The notes: generated from the sequence alone by a model not told the origin. Shown: positions 1 through 24,092, numbered from the stretch's first letter. The stretch is DNA of 64,000 nucleotides from Paraescarpia echinospica (GCA_020002185.1 CM034531.1:45212574-45276573), one strand, 5' to 3'. Made by a program: numbers and translations.

Positions 1-480
1 AACGTTGGTCTCAGGTACTTGACGTAAGAGTGCATATCTATAAGACGCCAATAACATGTCTAAGGCCCCTGAACCGGGGGGGTTGGAGCTGAGCCCACCA
101 ATATTTAGGGAAAAGTTATGCATGTTATGGTGTAATTTGTGTTAGTGGGGCTGAAACTAAGATTAGCCCCCACCCAATATGTGCTGGTGCTTTAGTTGGG
201 GAACCTGAGAGGAGTGGAAAATCGAGGTTTTTAGACAGCTTAAGAAATTGTGAACGTTGCGGCTAAATGTTTTAAAAATAGCACTCCAAGTATCAAGTGT
301 CGAGCCGAAACAGCGGAGAAGCTAAAGTTTAAGGCGGCGCGGCGGCCAAAAATTGTCATGTCATGAGTTAAGCCGTCAGAGGAGAAGAGCGGAATGTTGC
401 TCAAGCTCCGGTTCAGCCCCTCCAATAATTATTTAGTTCAGGCGCCTAAGTACGTGCTTTATAATTGATAGAAATGAAGG
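1..480. other. No gene seen; upstream intronic or flanking DNA
   Basis: I see no conserved protein signature, RNA gene or strong repeat here. If the chitin synthase model is right, this lies in the intron upstream of the first visible exon. Confidence 0.5.
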
Positions 481-484
481 TTTA

Positions 485-1311
485 GGTTACCGAATTCTTC
501 ACGTACAACCTGTACGACTAGTTGTACCTCGATGTACGTTGCACAGGTGATGTAAATGAACAATGGTTTGCGCCTCGTCGTACCTTATGTACATGTACAA
601 CTGTTTGGGCCCTTGGTACTCTCTGCAGGTTACACAAATGTACGCCTCTTGTACGTTAATGTACGTGATGTAAGCGACGCGCATGCACAAACAACTGAAG
701 CTCTTTATACGTTACGCACGAGATGTACATGTACAACGTGTTAGGCTTCCTTGTACGTTATTCAAGCGATGTATACATATAACGTGTTAGGCATCCGTCT
801 GAAATATGCACATGATGTATGAGTAACATGTTGGGCCTCCTTGTACGTTATTCAGGTGATGTACATGTACAACCTGTTGTGCCTCGCTGTACGTTATTCC
901 GATAGTGTACGTATACAACATGTTGGGCCTCCTTGTACGTTATTCAGGTGATGTACATATTCAACCTGTTGTGCCTGTAATTCCAGTAATGTACATGTAC
1001 AACCTGTCGGCCCTCCCTGTACTATGTACGTTATTCAGGTGATGTACATGTACAGCCTGTTGGCCCTCCCTGTATGTTATTCAGGTGATGTACATGTACA
1101 ACATGTTGGGCACATGTACGTTATTCGGATGATGTCCATGTATAATGTGTTGGGTTTCCTTGTACGTTATTCAGGTGATGTACATGTAAACCTGTTGGGC
1201 TTCCTTGTACGTTATTCAGGTGGTGTACATGTACAACCTGCTGGTCCTCGCTGTACGTTATTCGGGTAATGTACATGTACAACCTGTTGGTCCTCCCTGT
1301 ACGTTATTCAG

Positions 1312-1335
<24 letters not shown>
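485..1335 (+). repeat. Degenerate ~45-bp minisatellite ending on a chitin synthase splice acceptor
   Basis: About 14 or more imperfect units share a core of TGTACGTTATTCAG followed by GTGATGTACATGTACAACCTG and TTGGGCCTCC. Units at the left end (about 485-720) are the most diverged. The last unit is the real intron-exon boundary of the first visible chitin synthase exon: acceptor TTATTCAG at 1304-1311, then coding sequence. The array therefore looks like repeated duplication of the acceptor plus the first ~30 coding bases, and many units keep an intact-looking AG acceptor. Confidence 0.85.
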
Positions 1336-12899
<11,564 letters not shown>

Positions 12900-12900
<1 letters not shown>

Positions 12901-13390
12901 CACTAAAACACTGTACGTGTTACCAGCTGTAGTAACACCTATTATGTTCACTTTTGTTATTTTTTTATTTTCTGTTTGGAACGTCTTTTCAACTGTTTGT
13001 GGCCAGATGCCACATCAATCTAAATATATTACTTTTGTATTACCAGACTGCCTTCCCAGTCTGATAACTACTCCGATTGTGATGCACGATACCAATCGAT
13101 CCTCTACTTATGGCGCAAAATACAGATGATAATTTATCGGAAGATAGAATACTACTAAATTTTGGTGGATCAGCTGCTAATAACCTACAACACATTCTCG
13201 GCAATTTAAATGACAATATTGAAAACATAGCTATGATGACACACTCGCCATACAAAGACACTTTGAAACTAAATGAAACTTTTGCTTCTACAAAAGATAG
13301 TTTTATAATCTTTAGCTTAAACGTTCAAAGCATTAACTCAAAGTTCGATCACCTTTTAGTCGAGTTGCTATTTTTGGAACCTGGAAATGG
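12900..13390 (+). pseudogene. Non-LTR retrotransposon, 5' part (start of endonuclease)
   Basis: The frame from about 13110 ends DSFIIFSLNVQSINSKFDHL, the opening of an apurinic-like endonuclease domain in CR1/L2-type LINEs. Coding stops near 13390, where unrelated sequence begins. The RT part of the same kind of element resumes near 14930, so this is the left half of a split copy. It lacks the catalytic endonuclease core. Confidence 0.7.
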
Positions 13391-14929
13391 TTGGTAGTGT
13401 AAGGTTTTTTTGCTGAATCATGTAGGTTATGGGTCCCTCAACTCAAATCAGCGGGTTGGCAACGCGCCATCCTTGGACAATTTGTGGGAGCCAGGCAAAT
13501 CCAAGATGGCTACCGTGAACCTAGGTCATATTAGAAAATGTGTTACATCTTTGCACTGGAGCATGCTAGGAACATGATTTTGGTGTCTATACACATGTTT
13601 TGCCATATCAGGATTTCAATGGATCCATTTCCAATGATGCCCGACTATGAACACCTGACCAAAATTCAAATGGTCGTCATTTTTACAAAAAATAGCCAAA
13701 ATACACCATGACTTTTGATTGGATGATGCTAGAAACATGATTTTTTGGTGCATAATGAGTTCATTGGAATTTTTTTCAATGATTTTGTATTGATGTGACA
13801 TGACAATAAAGCTGTTGTTAAAATTTTGACTTTTGTAAGATAACATTTATTTACAGTTCTTCATTTGCAATGATCAGTCATCATGAATGAGCTACGAGTA
13901 TGCTAATAGCTATACATACATACTTACATATACATGTATATGGCTACTTCTGACAAGAAACATGTAAAATGGCATGCAGTAATTACGAATGAATCTGTAT
14001 CATACATGTACAACATTAAAAAGTACAAAATTCAAAGTAAGAAGTACTCAATTATAAATTTGCTGAAACACAATGAAACACAATTTGAGAGCATTTTTGT
14101 AATGACAGGTTTCATTTGGACATTGATAATGTGTATACCATTACTCAATTCAAAACCAACGGTATATGAAAGGGACGCCATTCACATTACATTCTCATAG
14201 AGAAGTTTAGTCCCGCCATTCTCTCTCACCCTCCTCTTCTTTTTCCTCTGTACTGTCACATTCTTCCTCATTATCATTCTAGCGTCACTCTCATGCTCAT
14301 CATGTTTGGTGACAGAAGCAGTACGGTGTGAAGGACAATCCCGCAGAATAACAGCTACATGCATGACTGTTACAAGCTTTCCCTACAGTTTTGCACTGAC
14401 AGTTGATGACGTCCATGAGGACAGGGGGGCTGTTGGTCCTCTTGCGATGCATGGAGTTGGTACACCCCCTGCACCAGTGACAAATCCATCCATAATCAGC
14501 GATATCAACCATGGGCGGAGTCTGCTGATCTGCTGCCTTCCAGGACATGACTTGGTAGTGAGCTCGCAGGATGTGGTAGGCCAGATTAGAATCTGTCAGA
14601 GGAAGAGTCTTGATACATACAGCTTTCCCTCTGGTCCTTTTGGAATTGAGCGCGTACCTGGCAGAAGCCATGCTTGTGTCTTCAGCATCACCACAGAGCG
14701 AGCAGATGAATTTCCGTCCAGTCTCGATCAACTGTTCGAGAGTAGCACCCTGTTCACCGAAGACAGTGTAGAGGCCAGAGTGGTCAGCAGACTCCAATAC
14801 CTTTAGCGACATCGCTTTGCCTGACAGTGCATGCATTAAATAATGCAGGAATAAAAACATTAATGTATTAATTTTGTTAACCTTTGTCCTTAATTATTAA
14901 CCAACCTCTTAGCACAGGTATATTTCCAT
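13391..14929. mobile_element. Foreign DNA between two halves of a LINE
   Basis: About 1.5 kb that is not LINE sequence, although the LINE N-terminus lies on its left and the LINE RT on its right. It carries a - strand Cys-rich ORF. I could not define terminal repeats or a target duplication, so insertion and internal replacement are both possible. Confidence 0.5.
14300..14860 (-). CDS. Mobile-element-associated protein with Cys-rich (CXC-like) tail
   Basis: 186-residue frame. Visible signatures: FICSLCGDAEDTSMASARY; then LPLTDSNLAYHILRAHYQV followed by W and ADYGWICHWC; then a C-terminal cluster CQCKTVGKACNSHACSCYSA. This order (LPPT-like motif, RAHYQ-W, YGW, CxCK...CxC) recurs in many invertebrate multicopy proteins of unknown function. 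A second copy lies at 59460-59910. The Cys cluster suggests zinc binding. An N-terminal part of the gene may be missing. Confidence 0.6.
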   Translation of the reverse strand: MFLFLHYLMHALSGKAMSLKVLESADHSGLYTVFGEQGATLEQLIETGRKFICSLCGDAEDTSMASARYALNSKRTRGKAVCIKTLPLTDSNLAYHILRAHYQVMSWKAADQQTPPMVDIADYGWICHWCRGCTNSMHRKRTNSPPVLMDVINCQCKTVGKACNSHACSCYSAGLSFTPYCFCHQT

Positions 14930-16470
<1,541 letters not shown>

Positions 16471-18325
16471 TACTGTCTTTCGATTTTTAAGCAATTGCAT
16501 GTATTTAACTTAAATATGTCCTGTATACCACGTTGGGAGTAGAAGAAATGTTTAGTTACAATTACAAGTGGGCGGCTCTCACGTCAGCGGCATATTTATA
16601 ATGCCTTAGTGAAAGTCTCCCGACAGAAATGTTTTCTTTTTGACATTGTCGTTATATGCTTTGTATTCGCACTTTTACTATCTGTCGACTAAAGATGTTC
16701 CACTTCCAGTTCCAGTATCTCACTAACATCTAAAATACCATAGAGCCGCGTCACATGACATCAGTGCGTGATCAGGATCCACTGTAGACGGCTCGAAACG
16801 TTGCAAGTTTCAAATACAGCTCCAGTGCAAGTTTAATTCTTGCTATTAAAATATAAAATGCGGTTCGCGAGTGCATTGGTATTGTAGCGTCATTATTCCC
16901 CTTTGGGTGCGAAATATGGACTTTCAGTGCTGAACTTGGTTGAAGCAGGTAGTCGTTGGAAAGCCGTTGATATCGCAACATATTGTATTCCATGTGCAAA
17001 TCAATTACCAAACAAGATGTCCGTAACCTCATCAAATAATGCATTGGCCGACGTGGAGGCCTCTCCAAAACAAGCATAGTCTCGCTTAACCGACTCTCGC
17101 CTGGCTGTATGACTTCGCCAGGAAGATAATCTGGCTCAGAGTCGCGTTTTGACTGCCCACTTGTTGACAGCCATGAGAGCTGATACCTAGTGAATATGCA
17201 TGTGATTAAAAGGCACTAAACTACGAAAAGTATGTAATGTCGGTTTATTTCGTGTGTGACATGTTTCAAAATAAGTTTAATGTTGAATAGTTGTTATAAC
17301 ATAGTATTATGTGATGAAAGTGTATCCTTATTTAAATTGTTATTTAATAGTTGGCCTGAGAGCCAATCATCGTCTCTACTCGAATCTGGGGTAAAGCCCC
17401 CTACCGGTAACATTGGCAAGAGTTTAATAATCCAGGCCATAGTGAGGGGCCGATGCTGCCATCTCACGGCGCCTGGATAATCGAGTCTAAATCAAACAAC
17501 GGTGAGCGGAAGAATCAAACGAGGCAGACAAAAGAAGAGCTGGTTAGACTACCACAATGCATGGATGCAGTGGCTAAGAAGAACATTTCCGTCCGGGTTT
17601 GTTTGCTACGAAACGTTTGTCTGCACACAGCACAGTGTTGTGAACATACTGTGTTTGAAATAATGTCTACAAAAAAAGAGAACGCTTAACAAATTTTTTT
17701 TTTTTTTTTATTTCAAAAGTAAGTAAATATAAGATAAAAGTAATAGTTCGGAGGTGTCAATATAAATACACAGTCATTTCCAAATATATACTTTAAAACG
17801 CTAACGTTTGAGCATTGCCAAGTAGCGGCGTATTAAAAAAAGGCAAAGGTAGTTATTTTGAGGTGTTTTTTTTACTTTGTGCAGGTGTCAGTCATTCTTC
17901 AGGTGAAGTTTTATTAAAATTATTATCTACTGCACACAATGCCTAATTGGCATTGTGTGCAGTAGTCCTAAAAAGGACGTAGTCTGTTCCTATGTTTTCA
18001 TTTATTAAGGAATATTAATAATAATAATAAGACAATATTAACTGTGTTGAACGTATACTGCTCACCAAATTGTGTTTAGTAAGCTCGTAACAACGGTCGC
18101 AATTTGAAGGTGCGACTCCGGAGCATGTTCAAATAGTTATCGAAACATCCAGTTTCAAAACAAGCTTAATTGGCAATACGACTGTGTCGGGCTAGTTAAC
18201 TGCAAAACCCTTCGATGTTCAACGATGTCCCACGTTCAACACAGCAGACTTCCTGTTACAAATTAGTACGCCCGCTAATTCCGGGTAGACAACTGACTGG
18301 CTCCCGTTAAGTTCAAAACACCGTA
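16471..18325. other. No gene recognised
   Basis: Contains a poly(T) run at about 17692-17711 and a perfect hairpin at 17927-17965. Short ORFs (for example 16772-17077 - and 17453-17689 +) have no recognisable motifs. Confidence 0.5.
17927..17965. repeat. Perfect 17-bp hairpin
   Basis: CTACTGCACACAATGCC, loop TAATT, then its exact complement. Sits alone in non-coding DNA. Too short to be a typical precursor microRNA. Confidence 0.9.
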
Positions 18326-18330
18326 CTGGT

Positions 18331-18493
18331 TGTTGTTGTGTTGTTTGGATGTACTTATTAAAAGCCATTATATGACAGTTTACTACAAGACACGTTAGAA
18401 GGAATGGATGTTTAATCAAAGCCCAACACGTGAACAACTGAACTCTAACCTCTAGTATAATGAGGTCATACTAAAGGGCGTAATACTACGACA
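18331..18493 (-). repeat. Gypsy 3' LTR
   Basis: On the + strand it runs TGTTGTTGTGTTG ... TACTACGACA and matches 23136-23310 nearly base for base. On the element's own strand it begins TGTCGTAGTATTACG and ends in CA, the usual TG...CA form. Confidence 0.93.
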
Positions 18494-18506
18494 TCACCCT
18501 TTTTAC
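18494..18506 (-). other. Gypsy polypurine tract
   Basis: On the element strand, GTAAAAAGGGTGA abuts the 3' LTR (TGTCGTAG). This is the expected place and composition for plus-strand priming. Confidence 0.75.
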
Positions 18507-18648
18507 AAAAGAAGAGATTATGACTTACTCAAAGTAACTTGTTATAAAGTCTCTGAAATAACTGTAAACTTGTAAAATAACAACATGCAATAGATTTAAC
18601 TCTGATATAAGCTATACAGTATGCCTTGCTTACAGTCTTTGTATCTAT

Positions 18649-19430
18649 TCATGCATAGCGCTGAGGCTGCTTAATATGACGACCAGAGCGGGTCACATAT
18701 AGTCCAGTTGTATTATTTTGAACAATGTTCTCAGCCGAGCCGTCTGTAGTCTTCGTGGGAGTAGTTGAATCCACAACAGCTGGAGCGGGCTGGACTGTAG
18801 TCGGACTGGCAAACGATACTCTCCTGACTATCGGGTGAATCGAGTTGTCTCGGATTTGATTTCTGTTTCTTCGGATAGTGCTTGTGCTCGGTGTCGTGAG
18901 AATGTACGATCTTGGATTCGGTGTTTTGTCAAGGACCGTCGCAGGTCTCCACCGGCCGTCTTGATCTCGGAAGCGAACTGTTTGACCGTTGTGCAGAGGC
19001 GGGAGATCTCTTGCATGTTGATCGTGCTGAAACGTCATCTTGTCCTGTCGCTCTTGTAGCCTCGTTCTCATATCGTCATGATTTTGGCGTGTGTCAACGA
19101 TTTTCGTCAGAAGAGTTGACTGTACTTTGCGACCATTGAGGAGCTCTGCTGGACTTGGAAGTTTGCTGTCAATTGGCGTTGTTCGCAGACACAGTAGCGC
19201 CAAGTCGAGATCCTGCCCACTTTGCCTCGCCTTCTTCATGACATGCTTCACGGTTTGGATTTGGCGTTCGATGAAGCCGTTTGAGCGTGGATACCTCGGC
19301 GAAGACGTTACGTGTTGGAATGCCATCTTCCTTGACAGGTCTGTGTAGCATGCACTGGCGAAATGCGGGCCATTGTCCGACACGACACGCAAAGAACGCC
19401 TGTCTCGCTGAAGATCTGCTTTGTGACAGA
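18649..19430 (-). CDS. Gypsy integrase C-terminal half (frameshifted from pol)
   Basis: Reads RVVSDNGPHFASACY (second catalytic Asp of the integrase core in SDNGPHF), then SSPRYPRSNGFIERQIQTVK (catalytic Glu in the family pattern NGFIER). A C-terminal domain follows (VRFRDQDGRWRPATVLDK). The frame differs from the upstream pol frame, and the switch falls near 19390-19405. There is no chromodomain signature at the end (RSGRHIKQPQRYA). Confidence 0.92.
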
Positions 19431-21452
19431 AACGACGGTTGAGCTTAGACATGGCTTCGGCATTTTGCGCACAATGGGAAATTTTGAATAGTAGTCCGTA
19501 ATGATGAGCCAGTCTGCGTCGTTGAAGAAGAACGTGTCTGTACCAACCATTTCCCAAGGTCTACTCGGTACTTCGTGCGGCTGTAGCGTCTCGTGCTGCT
19601 GCGCTGGTTGGTGTTCTTGACAGATGTCACACGACTTGACTGTAGTCTCAATGTCACGATTGATGTTGATCCAATACACAGAGTCTTTTGCTCTGAGTCT
19701 CGTCTTCTCTGTGCCGAGGTGACCGTAGTGTAGTTTCTCCAGTATGAATGTCTGCATGCTCTCAGGAATGACGACTAGTGTTCCTTTCAATAGGATACCA
19801 TCTTCCACGGAGAGCTCATCGCGGAACGACCAGTACGAACGAATGCTAGTTGGCAACTCCTTTATTGTTTCGGGCCATCCAGTCACGATCGTTTCGGAGA
19901 GTGCTTGGAGAATTGGATCAGCCTTCGTCTTGTTCCTCAGCTCTTGGATGCGTTCATCAGAGAATCGGACGAAGTCAACATGAACATCAAGGTCGATCGT
20001 TTCTGTGTTGTGCGTACTTGGAAGACGCGAGAGTGTGTCCGCAAGGACAATGTCCTTTCCTGGTTGGTATTCAACTTCCATGTCATACCCTTGCAGTTTG
20101 AGAAGCATTCTTTGTAGTCGCGGTGGAGAGTTGACAAGACCTTTCTGGATGATCGCAACGAGAGGCTTGTGCTCCGTGACGACCTTGAACTTGCGTCCGT
20201 ATAGGTATGTGTGGAATCGTTGTGTGCCAAAAACAATGGCTAGCAACTCTCCCTCAATGCAGGCATATCGTTTCTCTGCGCTTGATAGACTCTTCGATGC
20301 GTATACCACCGGTTGGATTACACCAGACTCGTTCTCTTGAAGTAACGCCGCGCCAAGTCCAAGGAGACTAGCGTCTGTCTGAAGTATGGGCGTTTTGGAC
20401 ACGTTGAAGTATTGAAGACTTGACCTTGAGGTGACAAGATGTTTCAGACCATCGAAGCAACGTTGATGGTGCGGTTCCCACATGAACATGCTGTCTTCTT
20501 TCAGTAGATCTCGAAGCATAAAAGCCTTATCAGCCAAGTTCGATATGAATGGGCTCAAGAAGGTCATGAGTCCAAGAAACTGCTGAAGCTCTTTCTTGTC
20601 TCGAGGTGGATGTATGTCTTGCAGATCGCGGATCCTGTCCGGATCAGGTTTGATGCCATCGATGCCGTAGATGAGGTCAAAGAAACTGACACTGCTCTCC
20701 TTGATCAGGCACTTGCTGGAATTGAAGACAAGCCCGTTCCTCGAAGCAATGTTCATGAGTTGATGAAGATTTCTGTCATGTTCATCTTCTGTGGCACCGT
20801 AAACCACCACGTCGTCAACGATTCCCTCTGCTCCATCACACTGCTCGAGAATCATGTCCATCCTGGATTGAAAGATGTCTTGTGATGCAGACAAGCCGAA
20901 TGGAAGTCGCTTGAAGGCATATCGACCGTAAGGAGATTGAAACGTAGTGAGGAGTTGAGAGTCCTTGTGAAGCTGGACACCCCAGTATCCGGCTTTGGCG
21001 TCAAGTTTGGAGAAATATCTTGCTCCTGTGAACTTGTGATTAAGTTCTTCCAACGTAGAAATGTTGTGGTGCGGTCTCTTCAGTGCTTGATTCAAGAACT
21101 TGGGGTCCAAACATATTCTTAGGCTCCCATCTTTCTTCTTTGCATATGCCAGGCTTGAGACCCACTCTATTGGCTCATTCTCGTGCACTTTGCGTATGAC
21201 GTCATTTTCCACCATGGAGTCAAGACTGCTTTTGATAGCATCTTTTAGCGCAATTGGTGTCTTTCTTGGAGGATTCACGCGAGGAGGAACTGCGGGATCC
21301 ACCACCAACTTCACTTCACCAGGAAAACAGCCGATTCTGTCAAACTGTTCTGGATACATTCTAGTGAGGTCATCAACGCTGTTTATAGAGGCTGTGCTCG
21401 TGACAGCTGATTGTCCCGTAGCAGGTCTATCTTCTGCGTCTTGATGGTGCAA
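19390..21452 (-). CDS. Gypsy pol: RT, RNase H, integrase N-terminal part
   Basis: RT: LDPKFLNQALKRPHHNISTL, FSKLDAKAGYWGVQL, RLPFGLSASQDIFQ, and IVDD in the catalytic position usually written Y/F-x-DD. RNase H: TDASLLGLGAALLQ, IEGELLAIVFGTQRF, TEHKPLVAII. Integrase zinc finger HYGHLGTEKTRLRAKDSVYW with CDICQ, then the first core block WEMVGTDTFFF and LIITDYYSKFPIV. The frame runs on past 19390 into nonsense, while the true integrase continues in another frame. It overlaps the gag-protease frame by about 70 nt, so frameshift expression is plausible. Confidence 0.95.
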
Positions 21453-22696
21453 TGTAGAGTCACCAGCTTCAACTTTTCACACGACTGAAGACCAATCACT
21501 GCAGGGCAGGTTACATCAACGATGTAGAACCGAGTGTCACCCCATGCCGACTTGTTGTAGTTGCATGAAATGTTAACCACGCCATGGCATGTGATGGACG
21601 TGCCATTGTACGCCGTCAATCGTGCGCCTCTTGCTGCTGCGACGATGTTATCAACGGGGAACCCCTCAGCATTTAACTTGTCCGGATACATGCGTCGAAA
21701 TGTTCGCAGTGGAAGTGTATTGCCTTGTGCGCCTGTGTCCACTTTCAGGCTCAAATTGTGGATGCCAGGACGATTGTTCAGTTTAATTTGCACCTGCGCA
21801 TACGCTTCGTCGCGATTATATTGCCCGAGACACATTGCTGACACCTTCACATCATGAAAACTGAGTGCATCAAATGACTGTTCAAGTGTGTCAGTGTTCT
21901 GTGCATTGGAACGCATTTGATGAATTGACTTCTCGTTTGCATACGAATGTTGTCGTTGCCGATGCTCGTTCCTGTTCCTGGATTTCGAACGTCCGCGCTG
22001 ATGTGGCGTGATGTTGTTGGCATGCTGTTTTGTCTTAGTCAGACAACATTTCGTCCAGTGGTTCATTCTGCCGCACGCTCTGCACTTGACTCCAAACGCG
22101 GATGAGTTTGCGGATGAGTTTGCACCACGTCTGAAGCTATGCACCGCAGTTGTCGCCATTGTTCCCATGTCACGAATCTGCTGGACGTGGGAGGCACTCG
22201 CTTCATACGCTCGTCCCAACCGAATTGCTTCGTCCAGTGTGTAGTTCTTGTTTTTTCCAAGCAATTCCTTCTGGTAATCAGGAATTGGCGTACCAGCTAT
22301 GATCAGTTCAATGAGTCGCTCATTCAATTCGTTATCTTGAAACTCGCATTTCAGAGCTAGCAACTTGCATCTGTTTATGAAACAATCTAAGTTTTCTTCT
22401 GGCCTTTGACGGTAGTGCATAAGTCGTAACCGGCTGATGCGATAGTTCTCACACGGCTCAAGTTGTTCAACGAATTTGGCGAATATCTTGGTAGGATCTT
22501 TCCTGTCCTCTTCTGTGAGGCTCCAAGAGTTGTATCGGCGTAGTCCTTCATCGCCGACTTGTAGTAGAATGTGTACTACTTGTTCTCCTTCCTCAATTCG
22601 CTTTGCTTTGAAGTATAATTCAAGTCGTTGTTTAAATAACTTGATTTTCCACTGACCAATCCATTCTTGGTACGTGATCCATGTTCGCTGTTGTTG
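21383..22696 (-). CDS. Gypsy gag with zinc knuckle and protease
   Basis: The frame is open from 22696 after a TAA at 22697-22699. Gag-type text WITYQEWIGQWKIKLFKQRL precedes the first ATG at 22420 (LMHYRQRPEENLDCF), so the real start is unclear or mutated. The zinc knuckle is CRACGRMNHWTKC (CX2CX4HX4C) near 22060-22090. The aspartic protease motif is LKVDTGAQGNTLPL near 21725-21765. The end overlaps pol. Confidence 0.9.
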   Translation of the reverse strand, partial: QQQRTWITYQEWIGQWKIKLFKQRLELYFKAKRIEEGEQVVHILLQVGDEGLRRYNSWSLTEEDRKDPTKIFAKFVEQLEPCENYRISRLRLMHYRQRPEENLDCFINRCKLLALKCEFQDNELNERLIELIIAGTPIPDYQKELLGKNKNYTLDEAIRLGRAYEASASHVQQIRDMGTMATTAVHSFRRGANSSANSSAFGVKCRACGRMNHWTKCCLTKTKQHANNITPHQRGRSKSRNRNEHRQRQHSYANEKSIHQMRSNAQNTDTLEQSFDALSFHDVKVSAMCLGQYNRDEAYAQVQIKLNNRPGIHNLSLKVDTGAQGNTLPLRTFRRMYPDKLNAEGFPVDNIVAAARGARLTAYNGTSITCHGVVNISCNYNKSAWGDTRFYIVDVTCPAVIGLQSCEKLKLVTLHCTIKTQKIDLLRDNQLSRAQPL

Positions 22697-23116
22697 TTAG
22701 CCAATTCGCGCCTACTAGTAGCGTGTTAGCTGTGTGTCTTATCAATTGTGTAGCTTAAAACTACCAGCCAGGCTGCTTTAATGAGCCCCGGTCAGTTATA
22801 ATTATGGCAATATGGGTTATATGCCTAGCTATAACAACAGACTGCAACAGTGTTCAATTGCTAGCCAGCCAGACCGCTTTTATGAGTCCCGGCAAAAATT
22901 ACAGAAGGCTGAATGTCTCTGTTGTTTATACGTAGCTGTCCATTTACATGTGACGTGACCTTTGATCCCGACGCGGCTGTCGAGTGACGTCATTCATGTT
23001 GCGCGTGATTCTTTTGAACAAATTTCAGGCACGGCGAATAAAGACATATTTTTTACTCATCAGTTGATTCAAAGTTCACGATTTCAGTGTCAATACGTTA
23101 CCGCCGCCCTTAGTTT

Positions 23117-23135
23117 GTTCTCGTCGCTGCCACCA
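23117..23135 (-). other. Gypsy primer-binding site
   Basis: On the element strand, TGGTGGCAGCGACGAGAAC directly follows the 5' LTR. TGG is the expected complement of a tRNA CCA end. The tRNA was not identified. Confidence 0.7.
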
Positions 23136-23310
23136 TATTGTTGTGTTGTTTGGATGTACTGATAATAGCCATTATATGACAGTTTACTACAAGACACGTT
23201 AGAAGGAATGGATGTTTAATCAAAGCCCAACACGTGAACAACTGAACTCTAACCTCTAGTATAACCTCTAGTATAATGAGGTCATACTAAAGCGCCGTAA
23301 TACTACGACA
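23136..23310 (-). repeat. Gypsy 5' LTR
   Basis: Matches 18331-18493 but has CCTCTAGTATAA twice in tandem (12-bp duplication) and small differences at its outer edge. On the element strand it starts TGTCGTAGTATTACGGCG. Confidence 0.93.
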
Positions 23311-23459
23311 CTGGTGACATTTGCTACTCATAATTTGTTGTTCCACGGGTGGGTGTAAGCTACTTGGTTGCTACACAGATAGAATTCTCCACGTGCAAAT
23401 TTTCGAAATGTCCGCCTTGCAACAAAACCATAAATCACATTCTGTCTCCGTATAAATAA

Positions 23460-23941
23460 ATGGAATAACACACTGAAAAATAAGACAGCAACAGAATGCT
23501 GGAATATCTTAAAGAGTGAAATTAAGTGCATAGTCGATATATTTGTACCCTTCAAAACAAGGGAAACGGTCCAAAAAGACCGCAACGGTTTTTAATTTGC
23601 AAAACATTATACCGTTATTTAAAAAAGGTTCGAGAAACAAGTCAGAGAACTATAGACCAGTGAGTTTAACATCAGTGATTTGCAAATTATTAGAAAGACT
23701 AATTAAAGATCACATGGTGGATTTTCTTGTTAAACATAGCTTGATAAACCCATCTCAACATGCGTTTTTAAAGCGAGGTCATGCTTAACAAATATGTTAT
23801 GTTTTTTGGAAGACATCACTAAGTGGGTAGATGAGGGATCACCAGTAGATATTGTCTACTTAGATTTTCAAAAAGCTTTCGACAAAGTACCACATCAAAG
23901 ATATTACTGCTTAAACTAAAGGCCCATGGCATAGGAAATGG
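23460..23941 (+). pseudogene. LINE copy A, left part (interrupted)
   Basis: Near-identical to 24985-26033 of LINE copy B but with an internal deletion: the match to the 3' end of the endonuclease ORF stops near 23575 and jumps to the RT block NIIPLFKKGSRNKSENYRPV. It ends in mid-codon context at GGAAATGG, where the 15-kb element begins. The continuation is at 38933. Confidence 0.93.
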
Positions 23942-24092
23942 CCCAGCAAACATGGCAGTATTGGGCCAATGCTGGCATGGTACTGGCGAGTACCGTTTGT
24001 ACCGTCAACGGTACAGCCGGTACTGAGCCGGTACATTGGACAGTCCATGGTGAAAGTGAATGTACTGGCCCGGCACTGGCCCAATACAGGCA
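23942..24092. repeat. Left TIR and subterminal repeats of the CACTA-like element
   Basis: TIR at 23942-23967, then clustered copies of TACTGG/CCAGTA and GGCCCAATAC-type words. The mirror-image cluster is at 38525-38932. Such arrays are transposase-binding sites in CACTA elements. Confidence 0.85.

Larger units (their letters stand above)
18326..23315 (-). mobile_element. Complete gypsy-type LTR retrotransposon
   Basis: Element 18331-23310, read on the - strand, flanked by the 5-bp duplication CTGGT (18326-18330 and 23311-23315). LTRs are short (about 163 and 175 bp). Order on the - strand: LTR, primer-binding site, gag with zinc knuckle and protease, pol with RT, RNase H and integrase, polypurine tract, LTR. 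The domain order (integrase after RNase H) is gypsy/Ty3. The two LTRs differ by a 12-bp duplication and a few bases, and pol has one frameshift. The copy is therefore young but probably not autonomous. Confidence 0.95.

Noticed and set aside
1205..1311. Extending chitin synthase exon 1 leftward through the minisatellite frame
   Set aside because: The frame is open, but units repeat the same VMYMYNLLG peptide and an acceptor stands at 1311. No family member has tandem copies of this motif.
17927..17965. Pre-microRNA or terminator
   Set aside because: Stem of 17 bp is too short for an animal precursor, and rho-independent terminators do not apply to nuclear animal DNA.
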